Below, piece by piece: positions 33,701 through 40,442 of a stretch of DNA of 60,000 bases. Under the pieces are notes generated by a model that was given only the letters and a program-made list of their open reading frames with translations, was not told the origin of the DNA and searched no databases. Source of the DNA: Liolophura sinensis (taxonomy: Eukaryota; Mollusca; Polyplacophora; Chitonida; Chitonidae); NCBI RefSeq assembly GCF_032854445.1, contig NC_088302.1:28547080-28607079 (forward strand), read 5' to 3'. Numbering within the stretch: the first letter of the stretch is position 1; each line of letters opens with the position of its first letter. The translations under genes were made by a program, and so were the position numbers.

Positions 33701-36118
33701 ACAGTAATGGCTAGGAAATTTGGAAACACATTTTGTGTGCCAAAGTCATTTAAAGACAAAACCTCTAAAGTGCATGGCCGTGATCAACTTCCAATCTGAG
33801 ACAACATCACCATGAATGCACCAACAAACTTGATCAGTATTTGAGACTGGGTGGTACTTTCATGAAAGTTTGTATCAACATTTATCTTTGTAAATATAAA
33901 CTGTTCAACAACAGGATACCAAAATCTTGTAGGAAAATCTCCCTTTCAGGGATGAACACCTTACATAATATCATTATTATGATCTCAGGATGCAATACTC
34001 TTATGAGTTAGCAAGGTGAGCTGGAACATGTATGCGGAATATGTTTACCTTTAATTGGTTCTGTTCACCTGCGTACTCTATGGACTGGAAGATGTTCCAG
34101 GTGTAACGCCTTCTCGCCTCCAGGCGGGCACGATACTGGCGATACCACCTCTGGATCAAGATAGCGGACTTCATTGCTGAAACGAAGCAGATGTGACAAT
34201 TGCACAAGAACTGCTGTGTACACATGATACATTAGTTTCTGTTGTAGATGATAGCAGATGACACTGATTCATAGTGTAACGTCATGGACACTGTACATGC
34301 CCATACACTGTATACATTTCTCTGTGACACAACTGTTCTACACAGAGGCATCCTTCGTAACATAATAGCAACAACAGGAAAAAACATTTTTTTCTACCCG
34401 TGTTAGCATTTGAATATGATATGGTACGGAGCATTACATATGATGAAGATGTGATTACATCTGATGGCTTTTGACACGGATACACGGAAATACATTTGTT
34501 TTGTATAACATGGGTAGATACCGGTGAATGAACTAACACTGCTGTTGTCAGTGTAATTAACAAGCTATATTATGAACTAAATAAATTTTTATTCAGTCCA
34601 GAAGTCCTGGAGATTACACACTGACAAGATTATTGTCCGTTACAATGTCAAAATACTGATGTCAGCCAAATGAGTGGAGAGAGAGAGTGTGTGTGTGTGC
34701 TTGGGGTTTAACGTCGTACTTAACAATTTAATTTTCAGTTATATGACTATGAAGGAATCCCTACTGCTTCACTAAGACGCCTTACCGGAGGCAAGTAAGC
34801 CATGCCGCCCGAGCCATTATACTGATACGGGTCAACCAGTCGTTGCACTATCCCTTTCATGCTGAACGCCAAGCAAGGAAGTTACAACTTCCTCTTTTAA
34901 GGTCTTAGGTGTGACTCAACCCAGGATTGAATCTGGATCTACTGCTTCTGAACCGGATGCTCTACCAACTGTGCTATAGGGGACAAATGATGATCAAGGA
35001 ACAAAAGTACAGAGACTACCTTGTCATATGCTGCATGTGCCTCAGAAAAATTGTAAAGAGAAATGAATTTTAGAAAGATATATTTTCTATTAGTCCTAAA
35101 AGCAAGGCCTGAATTCCAATGCAATGATTCGGGTATGTGTGTCACTGTCAAAAATGCTGTAAATTCCCAACTGAAGTTACTGTAGATAGGTTCACTATCG
35201 GTCTCAAGGAGGATGTATGTTATGTGTGCAAACATTTAGGTACTCTACAAGGCTGCAGTACTGTGTTCAGTGTATTGATTGGTTACAATGCTTTTGAAAA
35301 ATGGCAGTTTGCCTTTCTTTGTGACAGGATGTATGTTACCATGACAACTGATCCAACCAACTTCAAAACTACATGTACTAAAAGAGAATGCTGTTGCACA
35401 ACTTGATGAATGGTTAAAAAAAAATATTTCTCTATAAACACTGTTGATGTTGGAGAAACCCTTAAAAATTGCTTTTGATTTTGTTGAAAGACTAGTTAGG
35501 ATTAAAGGCAGACAAAGTGTTTTGCATGGTCTGTCAAAATCGGTGACGAATTGGCTCATAGTACAAGAGGAAAAGTTTTAACGGTGATTGTCAGACGGAT
35601 TGCTGTTTACTAAATCAGAAACATAATCTTTATGCCTGAAGCTACACTAAGTTATGTTAACAAAAGCAATGCAAGACAAATAATTCTCGCACTGCATGAT
35701 TCATTTATGCTTTGTTACCACCACATATCAACATTAGTCCGGGAAAATTTTTTTGCAGACTCATATAACATTTGTAATGCGCAATAATAAATGGTGTTCT
35801 GCAGACACCTTTGAAATATTTCCCCAGTCGTTTTACTTGTATTCTCTGGGTTTTTGTAACTTTATCCAATGAGAATCCATTTAGATTCTATTGACTTTGT
35901 GCAAAATTCAGGCTCTCCAAATTCACATTCTACAAGTAATACTTGTACTACTAATACTACAAGTCTTCCTAACAAACCACAAAAAAACCTTTTTAAGATC
36001 GATAAAACTCTCAGAATCAGCCAAAATTAAACTTGGTCATGGATGAAATTTTAGGTCAAATACCTTTTTCTGATTTCTTCATCTCGGAGGATCCCCCGGA
36101 GGACAGTCCACATCCCAT
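15931..36118 (-). CDS. PPEF: Serine/threonine phosphatase with EF-hands (PPEF/RdgC family), 15 coding exons
   Basis: Coding exons in gene order are 36064-36118, 34049-34176, 30915-31023, 28648-28802, 27196-27357, 26215-26381, 24306-24342, 22610-22759, 22056-22139, 21025-21210, 20530-20681, 19906-20012, 17959-18125, 17568-17652 and 15931-16292. All phases agree, giving 2106 nt and 701 aa, close to the family's usual length. Seen: MGC start (Gly2 and Cys3 suited to myristoylation and palmitoylation); IQ motif near residues 24-36; GDLHG 188-192; GDFVDRG 217-223; GNHE 249-252; HGG 302-304; WSDP 355-358; RSHE 394-397; EF-hand loops 577-588 and 617-628. Family knowledge: a metal-dependent phosphoprotein phosphatase, membrane-tethered, regulated by calcium and calmodulin; fly RdgC dephosphorylates rhodopsin. 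Inference: this copy is intact and functional. Whether it matches vertebrate PPEF1 or PPEF2 cannot be told by eye. Anomalies at exons 4, 5, 6 and 12 are listed separately. Confidence 0.96.
16888..16901 (+). promoter_or_regulatory. RFX X-box-like motif, PPEF intron 14
   Basis: GTTGCTATGGTAAC fits the RFX X-box. Others: GTAGCCATGGCAAC at 23381-23394, GTTACCATGGTGAC at 27970-27983 and GTTACCATGACAAC at 35335-35348. Function untested. Confidence 0.35.
17568..17652 (-). CDS. PPEF: PPEF exon 14, first half of EF-hand 2
   Basis: 85 nt, acceptor TTTCAG, donor GTAAGT. Residues 554-581: [22 protein letters not shown]. The intron splits the calcium loop (residues 577-588, [12 protein letters not shown]) after the glycine. 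Confidence 0.95.
17959..18125 (-). CDS. PPEF: PPEF exon 13, EF-hand region
   Basis: 167 nt, acceptor TTATCAG, donor GTCAGT. Residues 499-553: [25 protein letters not shown], which is the family's W..CMENIL.L.LPWR block in the first, non-canonical EF-hand pair. Confidence 0.94.
18345..19905 (-). repeat. Large minisatellite seeded by the PPEF exon 12 end and its donor (34-bp base unit)
   Basis: The base unit on the minus strand is TTTGAGAGTTATGATGAGGA followed by AAAAACAGGTAGGA (34 bp), that is, the last 28 nt of exon 12 plus the donor. Repeats next to the exon read TTTGAGAGTTACAATGGGGA and derived forms. Further out, the array turns into mixed units near 30, 34 and 60 bp (for example CTACATGTATCTCCCCATTG on the plus strand, 19430-19800). 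Many units keep CAG|GTAGGA. The frame leaving exon 12 meets TGA within four codons, so read-through is not productive. Confidence 0.92.
19906..20012 (-). CDS. PPEF: PPEF exon 12, first EF-hand-like helix; 3' end tandemly repeated
   Basis: 107 nt, T-rich acceptor ending TTTTTAG, donor GTAGGA at 19900-19905. Residues 463-497: [20 protein letters not shown], then ESYDEEKTG, a degenerate EF-hand loop continued in exon 13. The last 28 nt plus GTAGGA form the unit of the following minisatellite. Confidence 0.93.
20530..20681 (-). CDS. PPEF: PPEF exon 11, end of the catalytic domain
   Basis: 152 nt, acceptor TTTGCAG, donor GTAAGA. Residues 412-461: [20 protein letters not shown], the SA(P/S)NYY block that closes the phosphatase fold, then a basic linker. 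Phase 2 out. Confidence 0.95.
20740..20895 (-). repeat. 36-bp repeat, PPEF intron 10
   Basis: Four units near 20772, 20808, 20843 and 20878, each with ACTAAAGTATTACCTG-like text. The minus strand reads CAG|GTAAT, a donor-like core, but the unit does not match a flanking exon. Confidence 0.75.
21025..21210 (-). CDS. PPEF: PPEF exon 10, WSDP and RSHE motifs
   Basis: 186 nt, phase 0 on both sides, acceptor GTCAG. Residues 350-411: [18 protein letters not shown] and [14 protein letters not shown], the late catalytic motifs. The donor is GTCAGC, weaker than the others but in the expected place. Confidence 0.95.
21274..21532 (-). mobile_element. Family A SINE in PPEF intron 9
   Basis: Full-length reverse copy with a one-mismatch duplication, AACTCTGGTT / AACTGTGGTT. 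It starts about 60 bp upstream of exon 10. Confidence 0.92.
21612..21885 (-). mobile_element. Related SINE with a different head, PPEF intron 9
   Basis: Shares the TTTATTTATTTGATTGGTGT tail with family A but has a diverged body and a different 5' part ending GAGTTCGAACTGTCTAAGCC. Probably a sister subfamily. Confidence 0.7.
22056..22139 (-). CDS. PPEF: PPEF exon 9
   Basis: 84 nt, acceptor TTGACAG, donor GTACAT. Residues 322-349 ([13 protein letters not shown] ... IDLVEWRQ). This is the variable insert of PPEF catalytic domains, and it is short here compared with the vertebrate proteins. Confidence 0.9.
22610..22759 (-). CDS. PPEF: PPEF exon 8, HGG motif
   Basis: 150 nt, phase 0 on both sides, acceptor TTTTTCAG, donor GTAGGT. 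Residues 272-321: [11 protein letters not shown] then VLVAHGGIS, the fourth phosphatase motif. Confidence 0.95.
22760..24305. other. PPEF intron 7, mostly unique
   Basis: AT-rich unique sequence with an X-box-like site at 23381 and the short 24-bp repeat at 24085. No exon seen. Confidence 0.6.
24085..24156 (+). repeat. 24-bp short tandem repeat
   Basis: Three copies of TCAAGATTCTTGTATTAGTT C in PPEF intron 7. Confidence 0.85.
24306..24342 (-). CDS. PPEF: PPEF exon 7, 37-nt microexon
   Basis: Only 37 nt: the first base completes Arg259, then [12 protein letters not shown] (260-271), matching the conserved YGF(T/I)KE segment after MNLR. Acceptor ATTTCAG, donor GTATGG. It is too short to find by ORF scanning, and is needed to join exons 6 and 8. 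Confidence 0.93.
24745..25605 (-). repeat. Second exon 6-derived tandem array, 55-65 bp units
   Basis: On the minus strand each unit reads CTGAACAGAGACAACCACGA, then an exon-like end, then CAG and GTGAG. It matches the NRGNHED coding segment of exon 6. Older units (24745-25230) are about 60-65 bp and keep CACATTATGAACCTCAG. From 25234 there are seven nearly perfect 55-bp units (25234, 25289, 25344, 25399, 25454, 25509, 25564) in which that part has shrunk to CCCCAG. The block is separated from the exon-adjacent copies by about 440 bp of unrelated DNA. Confidence 0.92.
26050..26214 (-). repeat. Exon 6-end tandem copies next to the true donor
   Basis: Directly after the true donor the exon end GATCACATTATGAACCTCAG and its GTGAGT are repeated three more times, with donors at 26174-26179, 26130-26135 and 26085-26090 (spacings 35, 44, 45). 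The first codon after the real junction is TGA (AGG TGA), so any extension of exon 6 terminates. Confidence 0.9.
26215..26381 (-). CDS. PPEF: PPEF exon 6, GDFVDRG and GNHE motifs; 3' end tandemly repeated
   Basis: 167 nt, acceptor CCAG, donor GTGAGT at 26209-26214. Residues 204-258 carry GDFVDRG and [13 protein letters not shown], the second and third catalytic motifs (Asp218, Asp221 region, Asn250, His251). Phase 0 in, phase 2 out. The last ~45 nt recur in the intron with the donor. Confidence 0.95.
26899..27195 (-). repeat. 66-bp tandem array derived from the exon 5 end plus its splice donor, open in frame
   Basis: Copies of the unit beginning ATGGAGATCACC (plus strand) start near 26903, 26969, 27035, 27101 and 27167; the parent in exon 5 starts at 27232. 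The unit is 66 bp; the exon copy has 65 because the repeats carry one extra base in the GDLHG segment, which becomes VVISMRKL in the exon's frame. Because 66 is a multiple of 3, the exon 5 frame runs open through the array to a stop at 26899-26901. GTGAGT donors recur at 27124-27129, 27058-27063 and 26926-26931. The third copy has lost its donor (GAATTC at that place). Confidence 0.95.
27196..27357 (-). CDS. PPEF: PPEF exon 5, GDLHG metal-binding motif; 3' end tandemly repeated
   Basis: 162 nt, phase 0 on both sides. Residues 150-203 include [20 protein letters not shown], the first phosphatase motif (Asp189 and His191 are metal ligands by family). The donor is GTGAGT at 27190-27195. Its last 65 nt, with the donor, are the source of the 66-bp array that follows in the intron. 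Confidence 0.95.
27540..27800 (+). repeat. 26-bp minisatellite, PPEF intron 4
   Basis: About nine units of GAATGGACAGTCATAAATGG ATGAAA, some shortened. Confidence 0.9.
28462..28640 (+). repeat. Interspersed repeat family D, copy next to the PPEF exon 4 donor
   Basis: Shares ACTTGTCCG, GATTCTGTAAGCTCTATTGA, CAGCACCAAAAATAATATAT and TTTATTTGCCTCTAAAA with copies at 48925 and 58566. It ends at the exon 4 donor. Confidence 0.7.
28648..28802 (-). CDS. PPEF: PPEF exon 4, start of the phosphatase region
   Basis: 155 nt, acceptor TTTTACAG, donor GTTAGT. Residues 99-149, with the family pattern [22 protein letters not shown] just before the catalytic core. Its flanks are unusual: a SINE ends 19 nt upstream of the acceptor (28822-29067), and an interspersed repeat (28462-28640) reaches the donor. 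Confidence 0.93.
28822..29067 (-). mobile_element. Diverged family A SINE next to the PPEF exon 4 acceptor
   Basis: Tail first, in the sense of PPEF transcription. Flanking CATTAACA repeats lie at 28811 and 29068. Its tail ends 19 nt before exon 4, so the branch-point zone of that intron lies in or beside SINE sequence. Confidence 0.85.
29236..29442 (+). mobile_element. Family A SINE, head truncated, PPEF intron 3
   Basis: Starts at TCTCACCAATGCGG in the head and ends in the AAATAAATAAAT tail. Confidence 0.9.
29579..29724 (+). other. Orphan exon-like segment with one stop, antisense in PPEF intron 3
   Basis: It is bounded by ATTTACAG and CAA|GTAAGG. One frame reads [22 protein letters not shown], a TAA, then [13 protein letters not shown]. 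The first part loosely recalls the start of an SH3 domain (hydrophobic-YDW...L..GDI). No confident family. Possibly a decayed exon of a gene on the plus strand. Confidence 0.3.
29968..30233 (-). mobile_element. Family A SINE, full length, PPEF intron 3
   Basis: Ends in the CCACGGAGGCCCC head. Imperfect duplication TCAGCAATGTGA / TCAGCTTTGTGA. Confidence 0.92.
30592..30795 (+). mobile_element. Family A SINE with expanded (AAAT)n(AATC)n tail
   Basis: Short internally deleted body. The tail has grown into a microsatellite of AAAT, then AATC, then AAAT units (about 30698-30795). Flanked by ATACTACA on both sides. Confidence 0.9.
30915..31023 (-). CDS. PPEF: PPEF exon 3, N-terminal linker
   Basis: 109 nt, TTTCAG acceptor, GTAAGT donor. 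It encodes [15 protein letters not shown] and onward (residues 62-97). It corresponds to the linker after the IQ motif, which is variable in the family. The longer open frame here is a different frame and does not join the flanking exons; this one joins in phase on both sides. Confidence 0.85.
31632..31750 (+). mobile_element. Family A SINE, 5' truncated and diverged
   Basis: GGATGGTCGTGGGTTTCCTC through CGTAAAACACCAATCAAA in PPEF intron 2. Confidence 0.85.
31946..32213 (+). repeat. ~52-bp minisatellite with T-runs, PPEF intron 2
   Basis: Five units of GTTCCCTGTTAACTTTCATT TGGGGCACAC, a variable T-run and ACTTAATAGAAACA. Confidence 0.92.
32740..33117. mobile_element. Long inverted-repeat (foldback) element, PPEF intron 2
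   Basis: Arms of about 140-150 bp: the left arm starts AAACTATGCATAAATACACT and includes GGTGGGCTTTATGGACCATA. The right arm, read backwards, gives AAACTATGCATAAAAATACT and GGTGGGCTTTATGAGCCATA. Both carry TGACGTC near the inner end. No ORF. Probably a non-autonomous DNA element. Confidence 0.85.
33282..33455 (+). repeat. ACATATAC/ACATTT microsatellite, PPEF intron 2
   Basis: Low-complexity CATTTACATATACACATTTA series. Confidence 0.92.
34049..34176 (-). CDS. PPEF: PPEF exon 2, IQ motif
   Basis: 128 nt between a TTTCAG acceptor and a GTAAAC donor. It encodes residues 20-61, including the calmodulin-binding-type IQ stretch [20 protein letters not shown], followed by the family's [13 protein letters not shown] segment. 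Phase 1 in, phase 0 out. Confidence 0.95.
34680..34983 (-). mobile_element. Second tRNA-derived SINE family (B), PPEF intron 1
   Basis: The right end, read on the minus strand, carries an A box TAGCACAGTTGG and a B-box-like AGATTCAATCC. The left end carries GGTTTAACGTCGTACTTAAC. Homologous to the copy at 49801. Confidence 0.85.
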
Positions 36119-36185
36119 GACGGCAGCAGGCCAGGTGACACGCGGGCAGAGACAGGTTCACCCTGGGCAATCTCTGCTGGTTTAT
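36064..36185 (-). CDS. PPEF: PPEF exon with start codon (coding 36064-36118)
   Basis: The start ATG is at 36118 and opens [18 protein letters not shown]. MGxxxS at the N-terminus fits N-myristoylation, with Cys3 as a likely palmitoylation site, as in other PPEF proteins. The coding part is 55 nt and ends in phase 1 at a GTATTT donor (36058-36063). A good acceptor (TCCTCACAG) ends at 36186, so about 67 nt of 5' UTR lies in this exon and at least one non-coding exon probably lies further upstream. Confidence 0.9.
36119..36185 (-). promoter_or_regulatory. PPEF 5' UTR segment in the start-codon exon
   Basis: 67 nt between a convincing acceptor (CTCACAG, ending at 36186) and the ATG, GC-rich relative to the introns. 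The presence of the acceptor implies an upstream leader exon. Confidence 0.6.
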
Positions 36186-36769
36186 CTGTGAGGACTAAGT
36201 CTGTCACAACTGTCTCCTACTCCCATGGTAACAAAGCCCACTAATCCTCACTTAGTATATTGGTTGAAGCAGAAGCTGGCCAACAGGCGAGGGATCACTC
36301 ATTCACCTACAGGGGGGAACGAGAGACAATAGTTAAAGCTCTTCTGTCTGATGAACAACTTTCAACTATGAACGATTCCACCTGTTATCTAGGTCAAACC
36401 ATCCACTGTGAAACCCACTAATAGAATACAGGTGTACAACTTTTCTTCCCTTTGGCACTCATACCTATGCATGTAATGGAAGATGCCAGATACAAATAGA
36501 TTATTGATAACTGGACTTTTCTATGGCCTTTTAAACATTTAACTGTCATGAGTCAGACATGTCAAACTTTCGTTGTCTTTGACACTGGAAAACTGTACCA
36601 TGATACGAATAACAGATACTGAAACCAATTTCCAAAGCCATAGTGAGTTTCACATTATTTTGTTTATTACATAAAAGTCTGTGATAATTAACACAAGCCT
36701 AATAAATTTTTCACTCACAGATGTATGTGTCACATGACAGTGTTCAGGTGTACATGTACAGGAGGAAGA

Positions 36770-37375
36770 AACCTGAGAGCCAAGTTAAAACCACAGAAAT
36801 AAACATGAGAGCCAGGTCAAAACCACAGAAGGAAACCTGAGAGCCCGGTGAAAACCACAGAAGGAAACCTGAGAGCCAGGTGAAAACCACAGAAGGAAAC
36901 CTGAGAACCTGCTGAAAACCACAGAAAGAAACCTGAGAGCCTGGTGAAAACCACAGAAGGAAAACTGAGAGCCAGGTGAAAACCACAGAAGGAAACCTGA
37001 GAGCCAGGTGAAAACCACAGAAGGAAAACTAAGAGCCTGCTGAAAACTACAGAAGAAATACTGAGAGCCAGGTGAAAACCACAGCAATAAACATGAGAGC
37101 CCAGTGAAAACCACAAAAGAAAAACTGAGAGCCCAGTGAAAACCACACAAATAAAACTGAGAGCATGCTGAAAACCAAAGAAGGAAACCTGAGAGCCCGG
37201 CAAAAACCACAGAAGGGAACCTGAGAGCCTGGTGAAAAACACAACAATAACCCTGAGAGCCTGGTGAAAAACACAGAAATAAACCACACAGCCCAGTGAA
37301 AACCACAGAAGGAAACCTGAGAGCCCAGTGAAAAACCACAGAAGGAAACCTGAGAGCCCGGTGAAAATCACAGAC
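36770..37375 (-). repeat. 32-bp minisatellite upstream of the PPEF start-codon exon
   Basis: About 19 units of GAAGGAAACCTGAGAGCCAG GTGAAAACCACA (plus strand), 0.6 kb upstream of the start-codon exon. Units lack minus-strand stops in any frame, so three overlapping open frames up to 202 codons appear; these are repeat artefacts. Confidence 0.93.
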
Positions 37376-37582
37376 ATGAATGGCCAGGTACATGCGTATC
37401 TACAAGTCACAAACCTCTTTATTTAAAGCAGAAGCCCACATTGTGAGAGCTGGATTCAAACACGTGGCCACAATGATCTCTAGCTGAACCAGCAGTTAAC
37501 CCACGTGAACCAGAGCTAGCCCAAACAACCAGTTCATAGATTGTATTTCCTTCACTGACAACCTTCAGCTGTCTAGCAATCC

Positions 37583-37730
37583 ATAGCCCACAACACTTGA
37601 ATGTACCAAACGCAATACTATAGCCCACAACACTTGAGTGTACCAAACGCAATACTATAGCCCACAACACTTGAGTGTACCAAACGCAATACTATAGCCC
37701 ACAACACTTGAGTGTACCAAACGTAATACA
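37583..37730 (+). repeat. 37-bp tandem repeat, four copies
   Basis: TAGCCCACAACACTTGAGTG TACCAAACGCAATACTA, at 37583, 37620, 37657 and 37694. Confidence 0.93.
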
Positions 37731-38039
37731 AGGTGAGCATACATGTATGTTGCCTATCAGTTGAATGTGTCACTGCACACAGTTGAATATTCTACGACAG
37801 AGCCTATCTGTTGTTTGACTTAACAATGATCCAAATTGAAATGTATTCCTTCCTACATGTATATGAATGGATATTACTTCTCCAACATGAAAGTTCCCAT
37901 ACGATAGGCTGAGCGAGAGCCGTACTGGCTGTCAGATTCTGTTTTAACAATCAAGTCCAGAAACAGTTGACCTCAGATGGAGTAATAACGTTTTGTGTTC
38001 CACTACTAGCATACTGCTATGGACAAATGGGAAAATGGG

Positions 38040-39345
38040 GAAAATTGAAAAACTTTCTTCCCAAACCAGTAGGGAACATTAAAAAATCTACCGGCCAAAT
38101 CCTTGGGGAACATTAAAAAACTTTCTGGCCAAATCAATTGGCAACATTAAAAAAATTTCCTGACCAAAACAATAGGCGACATTAAAACAATAGGCAACAT
38201 TAAAAAAATTTCTGGCCAAATCAATGGGGAACATAAAAAAAACTTTCTGGCTAAATCAATGGGGAACATAAAAAAACTTTCCGAACAAATCAATAGGCAA
38301 TATTAAAAAACTTTCTGGACAAATCAATAGGCAAGATAAAAAAACTTTCTGGACAAATCAATAGGCAACATAAAAAAACTTTCTGGTCAAATCAATAGGC
38401 AACATAAAAAACTTTCTGGACAAATCAATAGGCAACATAAAAAAACTTTGCGGCCAAATCAATGGGGAAAATTAAAAACCTTCTGGCCAAATCAATGGGG
38501 AACAATAAAAAACTTTCTGTACAAATCAATAGACAACATTAAAAAACTTTCTGGTCAAATCAATGGGGAACATTAAAAACCTTTCTGGACAAATCAATAG
38601 GCAATATTAAAAAACTTTCTGGTCAAATCAATAGGCAACATAAAAAAACTTTCTGGACAAATCAATAGGCAACATAAAAAAACTTTGCGGCCAAATCAAT
38701 GGGGAAAATTAAAAACCTTCTGGCCAAATCAATGGGGAAAAATAAAAAATCTTTCTGGACAAATCAATGGGGAACATTAAAAGACTTTCTGAACAAATCA
38801 ATAGGCAATATTAAAAAAAACCTTCTGGTCAAATCAATAGGCAACATAAAAAAACTTTCTGGACAAATCAATAGGCAACATAAAAAACTTTCTGGACAAA
38901 TCAATAGGCAACATAAAAAACTTTCTGGCCAAATCAATGGGGAAAATTAAAAACCTTCTGGCCAAATCAATGGGGAAAAATAAAAAATCTTTCTGGACAA
39001 ATCAATGGGGAACATTAAAAGACTTTCCGAACAAATCAATAGGCAATATTAAAAAACTTTCTGGTCAAATCAATAGGCAACATAAAAAAACTTTCTGGAC
39101 AAATCAATAGGCAACATAAAAAAACTTTCCGGCCAAATCAATGGGGAAAATTAAAAACCTTCTGGCCAAATCAATGGGGAAAAATAAAAAACTTTCTGGA
39201 CAAATCAATGGGGAACATTAAAAGACTTTTCAGACAAATCAATAGGCAACATTAAAAAAAACTTTCTGGTCAAATCAATAGGCAACATAAAAAAACTTTC
39301 TGGCCATATCAATAGGCAACATTAAAAAACTTTCTGGCCAAATCA
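38040..39345 (+). repeat. ~33-bp satellite-like array with higher-order structure
   Basis: About 39 monomers of AAACTTTCTGGCCAAATCAA TGGGGAACATTAA, in two main types (ATGGGGAA and ATAGGCAA). The variant AAACCTTCTGGCC recurs near 38479, 38716, 38954 and 39158 (spacings 237, 238, 204), indicating a six- to seven-monomer higher-order unit. Confidence 0.92.
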
Positions 39346-40110
39346 GAGAATATTGTTTGCCTTAAGCAAGTCGCTCCGAGCAATCTACTCTACAGTTCTT
39401 TCCACTAAACAGAGCAAATTAAGCTGTTCTATCGGGTTACTGGAAAGTTGACAATAATGAACTTTGACTGGAAACTTCAGTTCTATTTTATTTTATTGAT
39501 TTCATTGTGTGTTGTTGGCATTAGAGTCTCTTTTTTCATCTTTCAAAACTATTCTGGAGTAAAAAAAAAAAGCAAAAAAAAACTGGGAAACTGTCCGCAA
39601 TAATTTGACATGAGAATTTCTGATACAAAGGTGCACGCAGCCATAAATTACCTGAACAACTTCTGAACAAAAACCTAGTCTAAAAGGAAGTAGAAAGTGA
39701 CATCTTCTGGCCATTTTATAGCACTCTTTCTTGCTGAAATGTCAGCCGTCATCCGCCTTAAGAATTTCGCGTAGAATGCTTAAGCGTCCCTTCAAATTAC
39801 TTTGACACAGTTCAACACAGCCTATATATATCATCTCTACTGGAGTCTTAATTATAGCAATTCTTCATACACGACCATTTAATACGATGTCCCTTTTCTT
39901 TGTGGTTCGTCTATAATGCTTATCGCTCCTGAGAGATGATATTGTACATTGCACTCCTTCCTTCCCCCTGACACAGCTTAGTACAATCCCAGAGTGCTGG
40001 ATCAGCCAGCTATTGATCCTGTGCATTTCCTTTGCCCCGGGTGCTTGGTAAAACTGCCGAGCTACATCCACTCTGTCAGGAACCCGTGAATTACTTATTA
40101 CTTTTTCATA

Positions 40111-40442
40111 GCACCTTCTAGTTCACTGCTGCGAGCAAATCTTGAACATGCTAACCTATATGAACTGGGAGTGCACAAGTAGCCCATAGTCCATACACCA
40201 TATTTCACCCAAAGTTCCATCTTGTACAAGAATCTGGGTGTGATTAGATCATGGGCAGCGGAGAATCGCCAGCTTTGTAGTAAAAAGCACCTTCTAGTTC
40301 ACTGCTGCGAGCAAATCTTGAACATGCTAACCTATATGAACTGGGAGCGCACAAGTAGCCCATAGTCCATACACCATATTTCACCCAAAGTTCCATCTTG
40401 TACAAGAATCTGGGTGTGATTAGATCATGGGCAGTGGAGAAT
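40111..40442 (+). repeat. Recent 156-bp tandem duplication
   Basis: 40111-40266 and 40287-40442, starting GCACCTTCTAGTTCACTGCT, nearly identical (GAGTGCACAAG/GAGCGCACAAG, CAGCGGAG/CAGTGGAG), with a 20-bp spacer. Confidence 0.95.

Noticed and set aside
36744-37410. Minus-strand open frames of 80-202 codons rich in FCGFH/LSGF
   Set aside because: Products of the 32-bp minisatellite; no start context, no family, all three frames equivalent.
39865-40071. 68-codon minus frame starting MDVARQFYQAPG
   Set aside because: GC-richer and slightly exon-like, but no recognised family and no supported splice sites.
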